Positions 8,936 to 22,203 of a stretch of 55,803 nt of DNA are shown one piece after another. The translations under genes were made by a program, and so were the position numbers. The DNA lies in contig NZ_JACDSF010000001.1 in assembly GCF_013449685.1 (NCBI RefSeq), positions 1-55,803 of the forward strand. Direction: 5' to 3'. The stretch comes from Pectobacterium brasiliense (GTDB taxonomy: Bacteria; Pseudomonadota; Gammaproteobacteria; Enterobacterales; Enterobacteriaceae). Within the stretch, counting starts at the first letter, position 1; each line of letters starts with the position of its first letter. The notes under the pieces were generated by a model, which was not told the DNA's origin, did no database searches, and saw nothing but the letters and a program-made list of their open reading frames with translations.

Positions 8936-10102
8936 ATGGCCAAAGGTAACAAGATCCCCCTAACGTTTCATACCTACCAGGATTCAGCAACCGGCACCGA
9001 AGTTGTGCGTTTAACCCCGCCCGATGTTATCTGCCATCGCAACTATTTCTACCAGAAGTGTTTCTTCAATGACGGTAGCAAACTGCTGTTTGGTGCTGCA
9101 TTTGATGGCCCGTGGAATTACTATTTGCTGGATTTAAAAGAGCAGAGCGCTACGCAGCTGACTGAAGGCAAAGGTGATAACACCTTCGGTGGCTTCCTGT
9201 CTCCGAATGACGATGCGCTGTATTACGTTAAAAATACCCGTAATCTGATGCGTGTCGATCTGGCTACGCTGGAAGAGAAAACGATTTATCAGGTGCCTGA
9301 CGATTGGGTTGGTTACGGCACCTGGGTTGCCAATTCCGATTGCACTAAAATGGTCGGTATTGAGATCAAAAAAGAAGACTGGAAGCCACTGACCGATTGG
9401 AAAAAATTCCAGGAATTCTATTTCACCAATCCTTGCTGTCGTCTGATTCGCGTCGATTTGATAACGGGCGAAGCGGAGACTATCCTTCAGGAAAATCAGT
9501 GGCTGGGTCACCCAATTTACCGTCCGGGTGATGACAACACCGTTGCTTTCTGCCACGAAGGTCCACATGACTTGGTTGATGCGCGTATGTGGTTCATCAA
9601 TGAAGATGGTACCAACATGCGTAAAGTGAAAGAGCATGCGGAAGGCGAGAGCTGCACCCACGAATTCTGGGTTCCAGATGGCTCAGCGATGATTTACGTC
9701 TCTTACCTTAAAGACGATACCAATCGCTACATCCGTAGCATCGATCCGGTTACGCTGGAAGATCGCCAACTGCGTGTCATGCCGCCGTGTTCTCACCTGA
9801 TGAGTAACTATGATGGTACGCTGCTGGTGGGTGATGGTTCTGATGCGCCAGTCGATGTGCAGGACGATGGTGGTTACAAAATTGAGAACGATCCGTTCCT
9901 GTATGTTTTCAATCTGAAAACAGGCAAAGAACATCGCATTGCACAGCACAATACATCCTGGGACGTGTTGGAAGGTGACCGTCAGGTTACTCACCCACAC
10001 CCTTCCTTTACGCCAGATAATAAACAAGTTCTGTTTACTTCTGACGTAGATGGAAAACCTGCGCTGTATCTGGCGAAGGTTCCTGATTCAGTCTGGCACT
10101 AA
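8936..10102 (+). CDS. ogl: Oligogalacturonide lyase Ogl
   Basis: A cytoplasmic pectin-degrading enzyme of 388 residues (polysaccharide lyase family 22, a seven-bladed beta-propeller). It cleaves short oligogalacturonides, chiefly dimers, to 5-keto-4-deoxyuronate. No signal peptide is present. The QVTHPHPSF segment holds the Gln/His/His cluster that binds the catalytic metal, and the conserved SHLMSNYDG lies upstream of it. I chose the ATG at 8936 (MAKGNKIPL) because AAGGA lies seven bases before it and the resulting length matches known Ogl proteins; an in-frame ATG at 8867 would add 23 unlikely residues. A KdgR box upstream indicates repression by KdgR. In E. coli I recall yebQ at this position between htpX and kdgR. 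Confidence 0.95.
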   Translation: MAKGNKIPLTFHTYQDSATGTEVVRLTPPDVICHRNYFYQKCFFNDGSKLLFGAAFDGPWNYYLLDLKEQSATQLTEGKGDNTFGGFLSPNDDALYYVKNTRNLMRVDLATLEEKTIYQVPDDWVGYGTWVANSDCTKMVGIEIKKEDWKPLTDWKKFQEFYFTNPCCRLIRVDLITGEAETILQENQWLGHPIYRPGDDNTVAFCHEGPHDLVDARMWFINEDGTNMRKVKEHAEGESCTHEFWVPDGSAMIYVSYLKDDTNRYIRSIDPVTLEDRQLRVMPPCSHLMSNYDGTLLVGDGSDAPVDVQDDGGYKIENDPFLYVFNLKTGKEHRIAQHNTSWDVLEGDRQVTHPHPSFTPDNKQVLFTSDVDGKPALYLAKVPDSVWH

Positions 10103-10113
10103 TAATACTAATA

Positions 10114-10142
10114 AATCCGCGTCACATTTTATGGCGCGGATT
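10114..10142 (+). terminator. Terminator-like hairpin after ogl
   Basis: Inverted repeat AATCCGCG / CGCGGATT around a 13-base loop, followed by ATTTAAAATATTTT. It separates ogl from kdgR. Confidence 0.6.
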
Positions 10143-10315
10143 ATTTAAAATATTTTCTTACATATTATTTTATTAAGTCTCTGATGCGGTTATTTCTCAA
10201 ACTTAACTTGATTATCGTTATTGCTCCATTGCCATAATCAAAGCGTTCCCTTTATACTAAAACCATTGTTCTATTTTTTTTAAAACAAAAAAACCTGAGT
10301 AGGGTAACCACAAAA

Positions 10316-11107
10316 ATGGCTAGTGCAGATTTAGATAAACAACCCGATTCCGTGTCGTCCGTTTTAAAGGTTTTTGGTATTTTACAGGCATTAGGTGAAG
10401 AGAGAGAAATTGGTATTACCGAGCTTTCTCAGCGAGTCATGATGTCTAAGAGTACCGTTTACCGCTTCTTGCAGACGATGAAATCCCTGGGCTATGTTGC
10501 GCAGGAAGGTGAATCAGAGAAATATTCGCTGACGCTTAAGTTGTTTGAACTTGGCGCAAAAGCATTGCAGAACGTAGATTTAATCCGCAGTGCGGATATA
10601 CAGATGCGTGAGTTGTCTGCACTAACGCGTGAAACAATCCACCTTGGCGCGTTGGATGAAGACGGCATCGTTTATATCCACAAGATTGATTCTATGTATA
10701 ACCTGCGTATGTATTCACGCATTGGCCGTCGCAATCCGTTGCACAGTACCGCAATTGGTAAAGTGCTGTTGGCTTGGCGCGATCGCGGTGAAGTGGAAGA
10801 GATTTTATCAACTGTCGAATACACGCGCAGTACGCCACACACGCTGTGCTCTGCTGAAGCGCTTCTCAATCAATTGGATGTCGTGCGTGAGCAAGGCTAC
10901 GGAGAAGACAACGAAGAGCAAGAAGAAGGGCTGCGTTGTATTGCCGTGCCAGTATTCGATCGCTTTGGTGTGGTGATTGCGGGCCTCAGTATTTCTTTCC
11001 CAACGATTCGTTTTTCAGAAGAAAACAAACACGAATATGTCGCTACGCTGCACACCGCAGCCAGAAATATCTCTGAGCAAATGGGCTACCACGATTACCC
11101 TTTCTGA
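10316..11107 (+). CDS. kdgR: IclR-family repressor KdgR
   Basis: The master repressor of pectin catabolism, 263 residues. The N-terminal winged helix-turn-helix (about 14-85, with MMSKSTVYRFLQTM as recognition region) is followed by the IclR effector domain (about 95-255; HLGALDEDGIVYIHKID, HSTAIGKVLLAW, CIAVPVFDRFG). In soft-rot bacteria the effector is 2-keto-3-deoxygluconate, which releases the protein from its operators. Operators with its consensus lie before ogl, kdgM, pelW and kduI/kdgF in this window, so it likely controls all of them. It is transcribed after ogl but separated by 213 bases and a hairpin, so it probably has its own promoter. A strong terminator follows. Confidence 0.95.
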   Translation: MASADLDKQPDSVSSVLKVFGILQALGEEREIGITELSQRVMMSKSTVYRFLQTMKSLGYVAQEGESEKYSLTLKLFELGAKALQNVDLIRSADIQMRELSALTRETIHLGALDEDGIVYIHKIDSMYNLRMYSRIGRRNPLHSTAIGKVLLAWRDRGEVEEILSTVEYTRSTPHTLCSAEALLNQLDVVREQGYGEDNEEQEEGLRCIAVPVFDRFGVVIAGLSISFPTIRFSEENKHEYVATLHTAARNISEQMGYHDYPF

Positions 11108-11127
11108 TATTCCCTATCAATGCCTGA

Positions 11128-11153
11128 GCCTGTCCTTGCCGACAGGCTTTTTT
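11128..11153 (+). terminator. Rho-independent terminator of kdgR
   Basis: Perfect stem GCCTGTC / GACAGGC with a CTTGCC loop followed by six T residues. Confidence 0.9.
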
Positions 11154-11364
11154 ATGGCGAGCCATTCCTGGCTGTCACCCTGCGCGCCGTCGCAAGCGAC
11201 GTTGAAAAACGTTCCCCACGTTTTTTTATTTTTGTACCAACACGATAGCGATGCACATCAACACGATGTGGATAACGGATAGGGTTGGGTATCGAACTTG
11301 GCTATGCCACGGTGGTAAGATAGCTCACAGGTACCTGTCATAAGTGGTTATAAGTGGAGTCGTT

Positions 11365-11628
11365 GTGAACATATTAGAAGTGGTTTTTGTCTTGCTGATT
11401 GTGCTGCTGGCCGCGCTGGTCTGGTTTTTTGTTAATCGGGCGAGTGTCAGAGCGAATGAGCAAGTGAAATTGCTGCAGGAAATCGTAGAGCAGCAACGCC
11501 AGCAGTTAGCGTTATTGAAAAAATTGCTGCCCCAGAATGCAGAGAAAAGTGAGCCTGAGACGTTTGCCGCTGAGCGCGATCGTGATGATGTGGAGTTAAC
11601 GTTTAAAAGTGTCATCCCGGAACGTTAA
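11365..11628 (+). CDS. yebO: YebO family small membrane protein
   Basis: A protein of 87 residues: one N-terminal membrane segment (about 4-22) ending in WFFVNRAS, then a charged, coiled-coil-prone cytoplasmic part (NEQVKLLQEIVEQQRQQLALLKKLL). This matches E. coli YebO (LWFFINRASSRTNEQIELL). Function is unknown. I chose GTG at 11365, which has GGAG five bases upstream; a GTG at 11344 in the same frame lacks a ribosome site. In E. coli the neighbours are mgrB and yobF-cspC; here I see neither mgrB nor yobF beside it, and yobF-cspC is found 32 kb away. Confidence 0.8.
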   Translation: MNILEVVFVLLIVLLAALVWFFVNRASVRANEQVKLLQEIVEQQRQQLALLKKLLPQNAEKSEPETFAAERDRDDVELTFKSVIPER

Positions 11629-11671
11629 TGGCTCAATCACTGTGTAACGCGTAAAACACCTATCCCTTTGT

Positions 11672-11708
11672 CTGCTTACGTCATCCTTCATGCTGATGGC
11701 GTAAGCAG
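11672..11708. repeat. Inverted repeat between yebO and pheP
   Basis: CTGCTTACG (11672-11680) and CGTAAGCAG (11700-11708) form a perfect 9-bp stem around a 19-base loop. No T-run follows, so it may be a processing or attenuation element rather than a simple terminator. Confidence 0.4.
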
Positions 11709-11755
11709 GCATGGTTATAAAATGAAGAAGGCTTTACAGGAAGCACAAAAACAAC

Positions 11756-13156
11756 ATGGCAAATGCTCAAAACAACATAGCAAACGATCAACAGGAATTG
11801 GTTCTAAAACGAGGGTTAAAGAATCGACATATTCAACTGATTGCGCTGGGTGGCGCGATTGGTACCGGATTATTTTTAGGGATATCGCAGACTATCCAAA
11901 TGGCAGGGCCGTCCGTTTTATTGGGCTATGCGATTGCCGGAATGATTGCGTTTCTGATTATGCGGCAGTTGGGTGAGATGGTGGTGGAGGAGCCGGTTGC
12001 GGGTTCGTTTAGCCATTTTGCCTATAAGTACTGGGGCGACTTTGCGGGCTTTTTGGCTGGCTGGAACTACTGGGCGATGTTTATTCTGGTAGGGATGGCT
12101 GAACTGACGGCCGTGGGAATTTATATTCAATACTGGTGGCCTGAAACGCCAACCTGGCTGTCCGCCGCGATATTTTTTGTGCTGATCAATCTTATCAACC
12201 TGGTTAATGTGCGGATGTTTGGGGAAACGGAATTCTGGTTTGCCCTGATCAAAGTGCTTGCCATCGTTGGGATGATTGTCTTCGGCAGTTGGCTGCTGCT
12301 AAGTGGCAATGGTGGCGAAACGGCAACAGTACGTAACTTATGGATCCATGGCGGATTCATGCCGAATGGCGCAAGCGGATTGATCATGGCGATGGCGGTG
12401 ATCATGTTTTCATTCGGCGGTTTGGAATTGGTGGGTATTACTGCTGCCGAAGCGGCCGATCCGAAGCGTTCTATTCCGCAGGCGACCAATCAGGTGGTTT
12501 ATCGCATCCTGATTTTCTATATCGGCGCGCTGTCTATTTTGTTATCGCTTTATCCGTGGGGAAAGGTTGTCGATGGCGGGAGTCCGTTTGTTCTGATTTT
12601 CCATGCTCTGAATAGCAACATGGTGGCAAACATACTTAATATCGTCGTGCTAACGGCGGCGTTATCGGTTTATAACAGCGGCGTGTACTGCAATAGCCGG
12701 ATGTTGTACGGTTTGGCAAAACAGGGAAATGCGCCGAAATCTCTCGCGAAGGTCAACGCGCGTGGTGTTCCCGTTCGTTCTATCGTGCTGTCAGCATTAG
12801 CGACATCGTTCGGCGTGGCGATCAACTATCTGATGCCAGGCAAAGCCTTTGAACTGTTGATGGCGCTGGTGGTGTCGACGCTGGTGATTAACTGGATCAT
12901 GATTTGCTTTGCGCACCTGCGTTTTCGTCAGGCGATGATAGAGAAGGGCATTGTTCCTGCGTTTAAAGCCTTCTGGTATCCGTGGGGTAACTACCTGTGT
13001 CTGGCGTTTCTGGCGGGGATTCTGGTGATTATGCTGCTTTCGCCAGGAATTCGCATTTCGGTCATCTTAATTCCGTTCTGGATTGCCGTTATTTGGCTTG
13101 GCTTCCGATTCTCCCGCAAAAATAATGCAGCGATGAAGTCGGTGCAGACACAGTAA
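11756..13156 (+). CDS. pheP: Aromatic amino acid permease, PheP-like
   Basis: An amino acid/polyamine/organocation-family permease of 466 residues with about 12 membrane segments. It opens with the family block LKRGLKNRHIQLIALGGAIG and has RQLGEMVVEEPVAGSF and MFSFGGLELVGITAAEA. It is close to both PheP and AroP of E. coli. PheP is favoured by VLLGYAIAGMIAFL, MFILVGMAELTAVGIY, ETEFWFALIKVLAI and NWIMICFAHLRFRQAM, so phenylalanine import is the likely role; AroP-like broader uptake is the alternative. The ribosome site (AGGAAG) lies 12 bases from the ATG, longer than ideal, but no better start exists in frame. I found no clear TyrR box. Confidence 0.8.
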   Translation: MANAQNNIANDQQELVLKRGLKNRHIQLIALGGAIGTGLFLGISQTIQMAGPSVLLGYAIAGMIAFLIMRQLGEMVVEEPVAGSFSHFAYKYWGDFAGFLAGWNYWAMFILVGMAELTAVGIYIQYWWPETPTWLSAAIFFVLINLINLVNVRMFGETEFWFALIKVLAIVGMIVFGSWLLLSGNGGETATVRNLWIHGGFMPNGASGLIMAMAVIMFSFGGLELVGITAAEAADPKRSIPQATNQVVYRILIFYIGALSILLSLYPWGKVVDGGSPFVLIFHALNSNMVANILNIVVLTAALSVYNSGVYCNSRMLYGLAKQGNAPKSLAKVNARGVPVRSIVLSALATSFGVAINYLMPGKAFELLMALVVSTLVINWIMICFAHLRFRQAMIEKGIVPAFKAFWYPWGNYLCLAFLAGILVIMLLSPGIRISVILIPFWIAVIWLGFRFSRKNNAAMKSVQTQ

Positions 13157-13365
13157 CCCCCGTAGCCTGTTCATCACGATGCAAAGATGAACAGGCCACT
13201 ATCTGGCTTTAACACACTACTTATAAGGTGTATTATTGCCCCGACGTTATCCATGTCACGCTAATGCGCACCTTTAGTGTTCGCATCATGTGTATATATT
13301 TCACAGAGTAAAGAGAAATAGCATGGTTAACACTTTTGATTTTCAATTGATATACGATTTTTTGC

Positions 13366-13390
13366 ATGTGAGCTTTCGTGTGGCTCACCA
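13366..13390 (+). promoter_or_regulatory. thrS translational operator: tRNA-Thr anticodon mimic
   Basis: GTGAGC (13368-13373) pairs with GCTCAC (13383-13388). With an extra T-G pair the loop is seven bases, TTCGTGT, with T at position 33 and CGT at positions 34-36, the shape of a tRNA-Thr anticodon loop. E. coli ThrRS binds such a hairpin in its own mRNA to block translation. It lies 23 bases before the thrS ATG. A second upstream hairpin (TGCG/CGCA near 13264-13286) may be the other operator arm. Confidence 0.8.
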
Positions 13391-13410
13391 CTGTAAATAA
13401 GGGAATTATA

Positions 13411-15884
<2,474 letters not shown>

Positions 15885-15958
15885 GGCATTCAAGTAGCAA
15901 GACCGTACAACCTCTGTGTTGTACGGCTTTGTTCGCCTTATCTGATTCGTTTTATTAA

Positions 15959-16177
<219 letters not shown>

Positions 16178-16202
16178 GTAACCTTTTTTTAATTCAGAAT
16201 AA

Positions 16203-16577
<375 letters not shown>

Positions 16578-16586
16578 GTCAGTTGA

Positions 16587-16612
16587 AAGAGGGAGCTTTG
16601 GCTCCCTCTTTT
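16587..16612 (+). terminator. Terminator of the thrS-rplT operon
   Basis: Perfect 10-bp stem AAGAGGGAGC / GCTCCCTCTT around TTTG, followed by TT. Confidence 0.88.
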
Positions 16613-16667
16613 CGTCGAGCTCTACACTTTTCGTTTTTATTATTTATAAGACAAAGGTAACGCAAGT

Positions 16668-16712
16668 ATGAACGCTGCTATTTTCCGTTTCTTTTTTTAC
16701 TTTAGCGCCTGA
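16668..16712 (+). CDS. pheM: Phenylalanyl-tRNA synthetase operon leader peptide
   Basis: A 14-residue leader peptide, [14 protein letters not shown], nearly identical to E. coli PheM ([14 protein letters not shown]). Five of 14 residues are Phe, so ribosome stalling at low charged tRNA-Phe would favour the antiterminator and raise pheST expression. A ribosome site (AAAGGTAA) lies upstream. Confidence 0.95.
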   Translation: [14 protein letters not shown]

Positions 16713-16760
16713 ATTCAGGGGGCTTTGCGCGTAAGAAAAGAAACGAAAAGTAGCGCTTAA

Positions 16761-17879
<1,119 letters not shown>

Positions 17880-17893
17880 GGCGGGTATACATC

Positions 17894-20281
17894 ATGAAAT
17901 TCAGTGAACTCTGGTTACGCGAGTGGGTAAACCCAGCGGTTGACAGTGAAACGCTATCTGAACAGATCACGATGGCAGGGCTGGAAGTGGATGGCGTTGA
18001 GCCTGTTGCTGGCGCATTCCACGGCGTGTTTGTTGGTGAAGTGGTTGAATGTGGGCAGCACCCGAACGCAGACAAACTGCGTGTGACGAAAATCAATGTC
18101 GGCGGCGAGCGCCTGCTGGACATCGTCTGTGGCGCGCCGAACTGCCGTCAGGGCCTGAAAGTGGCGGTGGCGACGGTCGGTGCCGTCTTGCCGGGCGATT
18201 TCAAAATTAAAGCCGCCAAGTTGCGTGGTGAACCGTCTGAAGGCATGCTGTGCTCATTTTCCGAGTTAGGTATTTCCGACGACCACGATGGCATCATTGA
18301 ACTGCCAGCAGACGCGCCGATTGGCACGGATATTCGTGAGTACCTGAAGCTGGATGACAACGCGATTGAAATCAGCGTGACGCCAAACCGTGCTGATTGC
18401 TTAGGCATTATCGGTGTGGCACGTGATGTGGCTGTGTTGAATCAACTGGCGTTGAATGAACCGACTATTGAGCCCGTTGCTGCGACGATTCAGGATACCT
18501 TCCCGATTCAGGTCGATGCGCCGCAGGCATGTCCGCGTTACTTAGGCCGTGTGGTGAAAGGCATCAACGTTAAGACGGCAACGCCACTGTGGATGCGCGA
18601 AAAGCTGCGCCGCTGCGGTATTCGTTCTATCGATCCGGTGGTTGATGTAACGAACTACGTTCTGCTGGAGCTCGGTCAACCAATGCACGCATTCGATCTT
18701 GATCGCCTCAACGGCGGCATTATCGTGCGTATGGCGACAGAAGGCGAAACGCTGACGCTGCTGGATGGTAACGAAGCGAAGCTGAACGCGGATACGCTGG
18801 TTATCGCTGACCAGCAGAGTGCGCTGGCGATGGGTGGTATCTTTGGCGGCGAGCATTCTGGCGTCAATGAAGAAACGCAAAATGTTCTGCTGGAATGCGC
18901 TTACTTCAATCCGCTGTCGATTACCGGACGCGCACGTCGTCACGGTTTGCACACCGATGCGTCTCACCGCTACGAGCGTGGCGTCGATCCGGCGTTACAG
19001 CACAAAGCCATTGAGCGTGCGACTCGCCTGCTGATCGATATCTGTGGTGGCGAAGCGGGTCCGGTCGTTGATGTGACTAGCGAGGCAGATTTGCCAACTC
19101 GTGCAACGATTACGCTGCGCCGTGAGAAATTGGATCGCCTGATTGGCCATGTGATTGCCGATGAGCAGGTGAGCGATATTCTGCAGCGTTTGGGTTGTAA
19201 CGTCGCGAAAACCGATGCAGGTTGGCAGGCGACGGCACCGAGCTGGCGCTTCGACATGGAAATTGAAGAAGATCTGGTTGAAGAAGTCGCGCGTATTTAC
19301 GGCTACAACAATATTCCGAATATTCCGACCCAGGCTCCGTTGATTATGACCTCGCATCGCGAAGCGTCACTGTCATTGAAGCGCGTGAAGACATTATTAG
19401 TCGATCACGGCTACCAGGAAGCAATTACTTACAGTTTTGTTGACCCGAAAATTCAGGGATTAATCCACCCTAATGAAGCGTCGCTGAGCCTGCCGAGCCC
19501 GATTTCCGCAGAGATGTCGGTGATGCGTTTATCGCTGTGGAGCGGCTTGCTGAGCGCGGCGGTGTATAACCAAAACCGTCAACAAAGCCGCCTGCGCCTG
19601 TTTGAAAGCGGTCTCCGTTTTGTACCGGACACCCGTGCTGACCTGGGGATTCGTCAAGATCTGATGCTGGCGGGTGTGATTACTGGCACGCGTTATGAAG
19701 AGCATTGGGATCTGGCGCGTCAGGCCGTTGACTTCTATGATTTAAAAGGCGATTTGGAAGCGGTACTGGCATTGACGGGCAAGTTGTCTGAGATTGAGTT
19801 CAAGGCCGAAAATAATCCGGCATTGCATCCAGGACAAAGTGCTGCTATTTATCTGTGCGGAGAACGCATTGGATTTATTGGCGTTATTCACCCAGAACTG
19901 GAGCGCAAGTTGGATCTTAACGGGCGCACCGTGGTGTTCGAATTGTTATGGGATAAGGTCGCAGATCGCGTATTGCCTGAGGCGAACGAGGTTTCCCGCT
20001 TCCCAGCGAACCGTCGCGATATCGCCGTTGTGGTCGCTGAAAATGTTCCTGCGGGCGATATTGTGGCTGAGTGTAAGAAAGTTGGCGCAAATCAGTTAGT
20101 TGGCGTAAACTTATTCGATGTGTACCGAGGGAAGGGCGTAGCGGAAGGTTATAAGAGTCTGGCTATCAGTCTGACCCTGCAAGATACCACGCGTACACTG
20201 GCAGAAGAGGAAATTGCCGCTACCGTTGCAGAATGCGTAGCAGCATTAAAACAGCGATTCCAAGCATCCTTGAGGGATTGA
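17894..20281 (+). CDS. pheT: Phenylalanyl-tRNA synthetase beta subunit
   Basis: A protein of 795 residues. An N-terminal tRNA-binding (EMAP/OB) domain spans about 39-150 ([16 protein letters not shown]), followed by the B3/B4 editing domain (about 210-395; [11 protein letters not shown]), two B5 domains (about 400-475) and the C-terminal ferredoxin-like anticodon-binding domain (about 700-795; [12 protein letters not shown]). The beta subunit proofreads mischarged Tyr-tRNA-Phe. Its stop lies four bases before ihfA, consistent with a pheST-ihfA transcription unit. Confidence 0.98.
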   Translation: MKFSELWLREWVNPAVDSETLSEQITMAGLEVDGVEPVAGAFHGVFVGEVVECGQHPNADKLRVTKINVGGERLLDIVCGAPNCRQGLKVAVATVGAVLPGDFKIKAAKLRGEPSEGMLCSFSELGISDDHDGIIELPADAPIGTDIREYLKLDDNAIEISVTPNRADCLGIIGVARDVAVLNQLALNEPTIEPVAATIQDTFPIQVDAPQACPRYLGRVVKGINVKTATPLWMREKLRRCGIRSIDPVVDVTNYVLLELGQPMHAFDLDRLNGGIIVRMATEGETLTLLDGNEAKLNADTLVIADQQSALAMGGIFGGEHSGVNEETQNVLLECAYFNPLSITGRARRHGLHTDASHRYERGVDPALQHKAIERATRLLIDICGGEAGPVVDVTSEADLPTRATITLRREKLDRLIGHVIADEQVSDILQRLGCNVAKTDAGWQATAPSWRFDMEIEEDLVEEVARIYGYNNIPNIPTQAPLIMTSHREASLSLKRVKTLLVDHGYQEAITYSFVDPKIQGLIHPNEASLSLPSPISAEMSVMRLSLWSGLLSAAVYNQNRQQSRLRLFESGLRFVPDTRADLGIRQDLMLAGVITGTRYEEHWDLARQAVDFYDLKGDLEAVLALTGKLSEIEFKAENNPALHPGQSAAIYLCGERIGFIGVIHPELERKLDLNGRTVVFELLWDKVADRVLPEANEVSRFPANRRDIAVVVAENVPAGDIVAECKKVGANQLVGVNLFDVYRGKGVAEGYKSLAISLTLQDTTRTLAEEEIAATVAECVAALKQRFQASLRD

Positions 20282-20285
20282 ACCT

Positions 20286-20582
20286 ATGGCGCTTACTAAA
20301 GCTGAAATGTCAGAATACCTGTTTGAGAAGCTCGGGCTGAGCAAACGGGATGCCAAAGAGCTAGTCGAGCTGTTTTTTGAAGAAGTTCGTCGCGCTTTGG
20401 AAAATGGCGAGCAGGTCAAGTTGTCAGGTTTTGGCAATTTTGATTTGCGAGACAAGAACCAACGTCCGGGACGTAACCCAAAAACTGGCGAAGATATTCC
20501 GATTACGGCGCGCCGTGTGGTCACGTTCCGTCCGGGGCAAAAGCTAAAAAGCAGGGTAGAGAACGCCTCTCCCAAAGAGTAA
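20286..20582 (+). CDS. ihfA: Integration host factor alpha subunit
   Basis: A DNA-bending protein of 98 residues in the HU/IHF family. The conserved proline at the tip of the beta-arm lies in [14 protein letters not shown], and [17 protein letters not shown] is the family signature. The sequence is nearly identical to E. coli IhfA ([13 protein letters not shown]...). It pairs with IhfB encoded elsewhere. It follows pheT by four bases and ends in a strong terminator; in E. coli it can also be transcribed from a promoter inside pheT. Confidence 0.98.
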   Translation: MALTKAEMSEYLFEKLGLSKRDAKELVELFFEEVRRALENGEQVKLSGFGNFDLRDKNQRPGRNPKTGEDIPITARRVVTFRPGQKLKSRVENASPKE

Positions 20583-20594
20583 CAGTGTCACCCA

Positions 20595-20618
20595 AAAAGG
20601 CCGCGCAAGCGGCCTTTT
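20595..20618. terminator. Terminator between ihfA and ygbA
   Basis: Perfect 10-bp stem AAAAGGCCGC / GCGGCCTTTT with a GCAA loop. It is flanked by A on the left and T on the right, so it can stop both the ihfA transcript and the opposing ygbA transcript. Confidence 0.88.
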
Positions 20619-20642
20619 CCTATCTTACTCGCCTCATTTTGC

Positions 20643-21068
20643 CTATTTCGACGTCGATTCGGTATCTGCTGGTGCCATATGCTGCGAGGCTAAACGCGTT
20701 GCTCGTCCATTTGGCGTTTTTGGCGCTGTCTCTTTCTTCGGATAGTCCGGCACTGGCCGATGATCGTCAATTAAATGGCGTATTGCCAGAATCGGGTGAC
20801 GCAACAACATCCGCGGCCCCGACCAGCGCATAATCGCTTTGATCGCCTCACGTCGGGCGGGTTGATAGCAGTGAATGGGGCAATGTTTACACGCGGGTTT
20901 ATCTTCACCGAATTGACAGCGTTCCAGACGCTTGATGGCGTAGTTGAATAAGTCTTTATGCTGCGCGTTATCGCCGGTTTCAGGATGATGCTTTTCATAC
21001 AGCTCGATCATCAATCCAACGGTACGGATCTCCCGCTGTCGGTATTTTCCCAGGGGTTTTCTCGCCAT
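20643..21068 (-). CDS. ygbA: YgbA family nitric-oxide-responsive protein
   Basis: A protein of 141 residues of the YgbA_NO family (nitrous oxide-stimulated promoter). The Cys-rich block CKHCPIHCYQPARRE followed by MRWSGPRMLLRHPILAIRHL is the family signature. E. coli ygbA is repressed by the NO sensor NsrR; its biochemical role is not settled to my knowledge. The four cysteines suggest a metal or nitrosylation site. I prefer the ATG at 21068, ten bases after AGGA, over 21077, which is only one base from AGGA. An NsrR-like palindrome lies 28-50 bases upstream. The C-terminal tail is Pro/Lys-rich and longer than in E. coli. Confidence 0.82.
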   Translation of the reverse strand: MARKPLGKYRQREIRTVGLMIELYEKHHPETGDNAQHKDLFNYAIKRLERCQFGEDKPACKHCPIHCYQPARREAIKAIMRWSGPRMLLRHPILAIRHLIDDHRPVPDYPKKETAPKTPNGRATRLASQHMAPADTESTSK

Positions 21069-21095
21069 GTGCGTCATGTCCTGATGAAATCATAA

Positions 21096-21118
21096 TAGAT
21101 GTATTTTAAATGCAATTT
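21096..21118 (-). promoter_or_regulatory. NsrR operator of ygbA
   Basis: TAGATGTATTT, one base, then AAATGCAATTT. This is the 11-1-11 inverted repeat of the NsrR pattern (AAGATGYATTT / AAATRCATCTT), with 10 and 9 of 11 positions matching. It sits just upstream of ygbA, a known NsrR target in E. coli. Confidence 0.75.
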
Positions 21119-21227
21119 ATTGCAAGGGGAACCACTGAAGTCACATCTATGTAGTAAAGCAGAGGGAAAAAGGCGAGGAGGCCCCTCGCCGAGGAAGGTC
21201 GTAATCAGGCCTGACCGAACCAACCTG

Positions 21228-22115
21228 TCAGCTCGGGGATGAGCGTGTCGCATACCAGCAGAGTAGCGAACCTGCTGTGACCATGACGACACCTTGCCAG
21301 AATGATATAGCGGGCGTGATATTGAGCCAGAGCGCGGCCAATAGTGTAGAAAGCACGGGCGTGAAATAAGAGGCGGTTGCCAGCAACGTCAGGTTGCCAT
21401 GCTGAATACCGATATTCCAGACGGAATAGGCTAATGCGGTCGATGTGCCCATAAATAGCAGTTGCAGCGAACTGGGTAAGGTTAATGAAATCGCCCCTTC
21501 GGCACTGAAGGCATACTGAACCCAGAGTAGGAATGAGGCGACGAAAAAGAACAGCGAGACGCCGCTTTTACCCTGTCCGTAACGCCTGGTGATGTTGCAG
21601 TAGAGCGCCCAGGTCAGGGCCGCAGAAAACGCCAGGCTGTAGGCCAACGGGTTAGCTAAGATGTTGTTCCACAGCAGTTCTGGTGTCCAGTCGCTTTCTC
21701 CTTCCATAATCCACACGATGCCGCCCAGCGAGAGTGCAAGACCGGGCCAGAGCAGGAAACGACTTTTCTGCTGATTGATAAAAAGAGAAAAGAACACGGT
21801 CAAACTGGGCCATAAATAGTTAATCATCCCTATTTCTATCGCCTGCATGCGGCTATCCGCTAGCCCGATGGACAGCGACAGAAATATCTCGTAGCAGACA
21901 AACATCGCGCCGCCTGCGAATAAATAGACTCTGGGCAGCGTCTTAATGCGGGGAAAACCGTAAAAGGCCAATAGACATAGCGTGCTGGTGGAGTAAATCA
22001 TCGCCGCACCGCCGATGGGGCCGAGTGCTTCTGTCAGGCTACGGATAAGCCCGACGGATGTGCTCCATAAAACGATCGCCAGTAAGCCCGTGAGTGTGGC
22101 GCGCTGTGGTGTCAT
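21228..22115 (-). CDS. yddG: Aromatic amino acid exporter YddG (DMT family)
   Basis: An inner-membrane drug/metabolite transporter of 295 residues with ten predicted membrane segments. Blocks match E. coli YddG: LIGLLAIVLWSTSVGLIR-like start, AIEIGMINYLWPSL, HGNLTLLATASYFTPVLS and FWQGVVMV.AGSLLCW. It exports Phe, Tyr, Trp and analogues. I chose the ATG at 22115 (MTPQRATL, as in E. coli MTRQKATL) because AGG lies seven bases before it but only one base before the alternative ATG at 22121. It is flanked by ygbA and nadE on the same strand. Confidence 0.88.
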   Translation of the reverse strand: MTPQRATLTGLLAIVLWSTSVGLIRSLTEALGPIGGAAMIYSTSTLCLLAFYGFPRIKTLPRVYLFAGGAMFVCYEIFLSLSIGLADSRMQAIEIGMINYLWPSLTVFFSLFINQQKSRFLLWPGLALSLGGIVWIMEGESDWTPELLWNNILANPLAYSLAFSAALTWALYCNITRRYGQGKSGVSLFFFVASFLLWVQYAFSAEGAISLTLPSSLQLLFMGTSTALAYSVWNIGIQHGNLTLLATASYFTPVLSTLLAALWLNITPAISFWQGVVMVTAGSLLCWYATRSSPS

Positions 22116-22203
22116 ATTCATACCTGGTCATGAAGTCTGTGCAGAAGAAACTAAAAGCAAACCAGACGCCGTTATCTTCATCTGGTTTGCTCATCACGAT
22201 GGT

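Noticed and set aside
11700-11745. TyrR box before pheP
   Set aside because: TATAAA and TTTACA are present but spaced 11 bases apart instead of six.
11668-11976. 102-residue frame overlapping the start of pheP
   Set aside because: Overlaps the conserved pheP N-terminus in another frame; composition is not protein-like.
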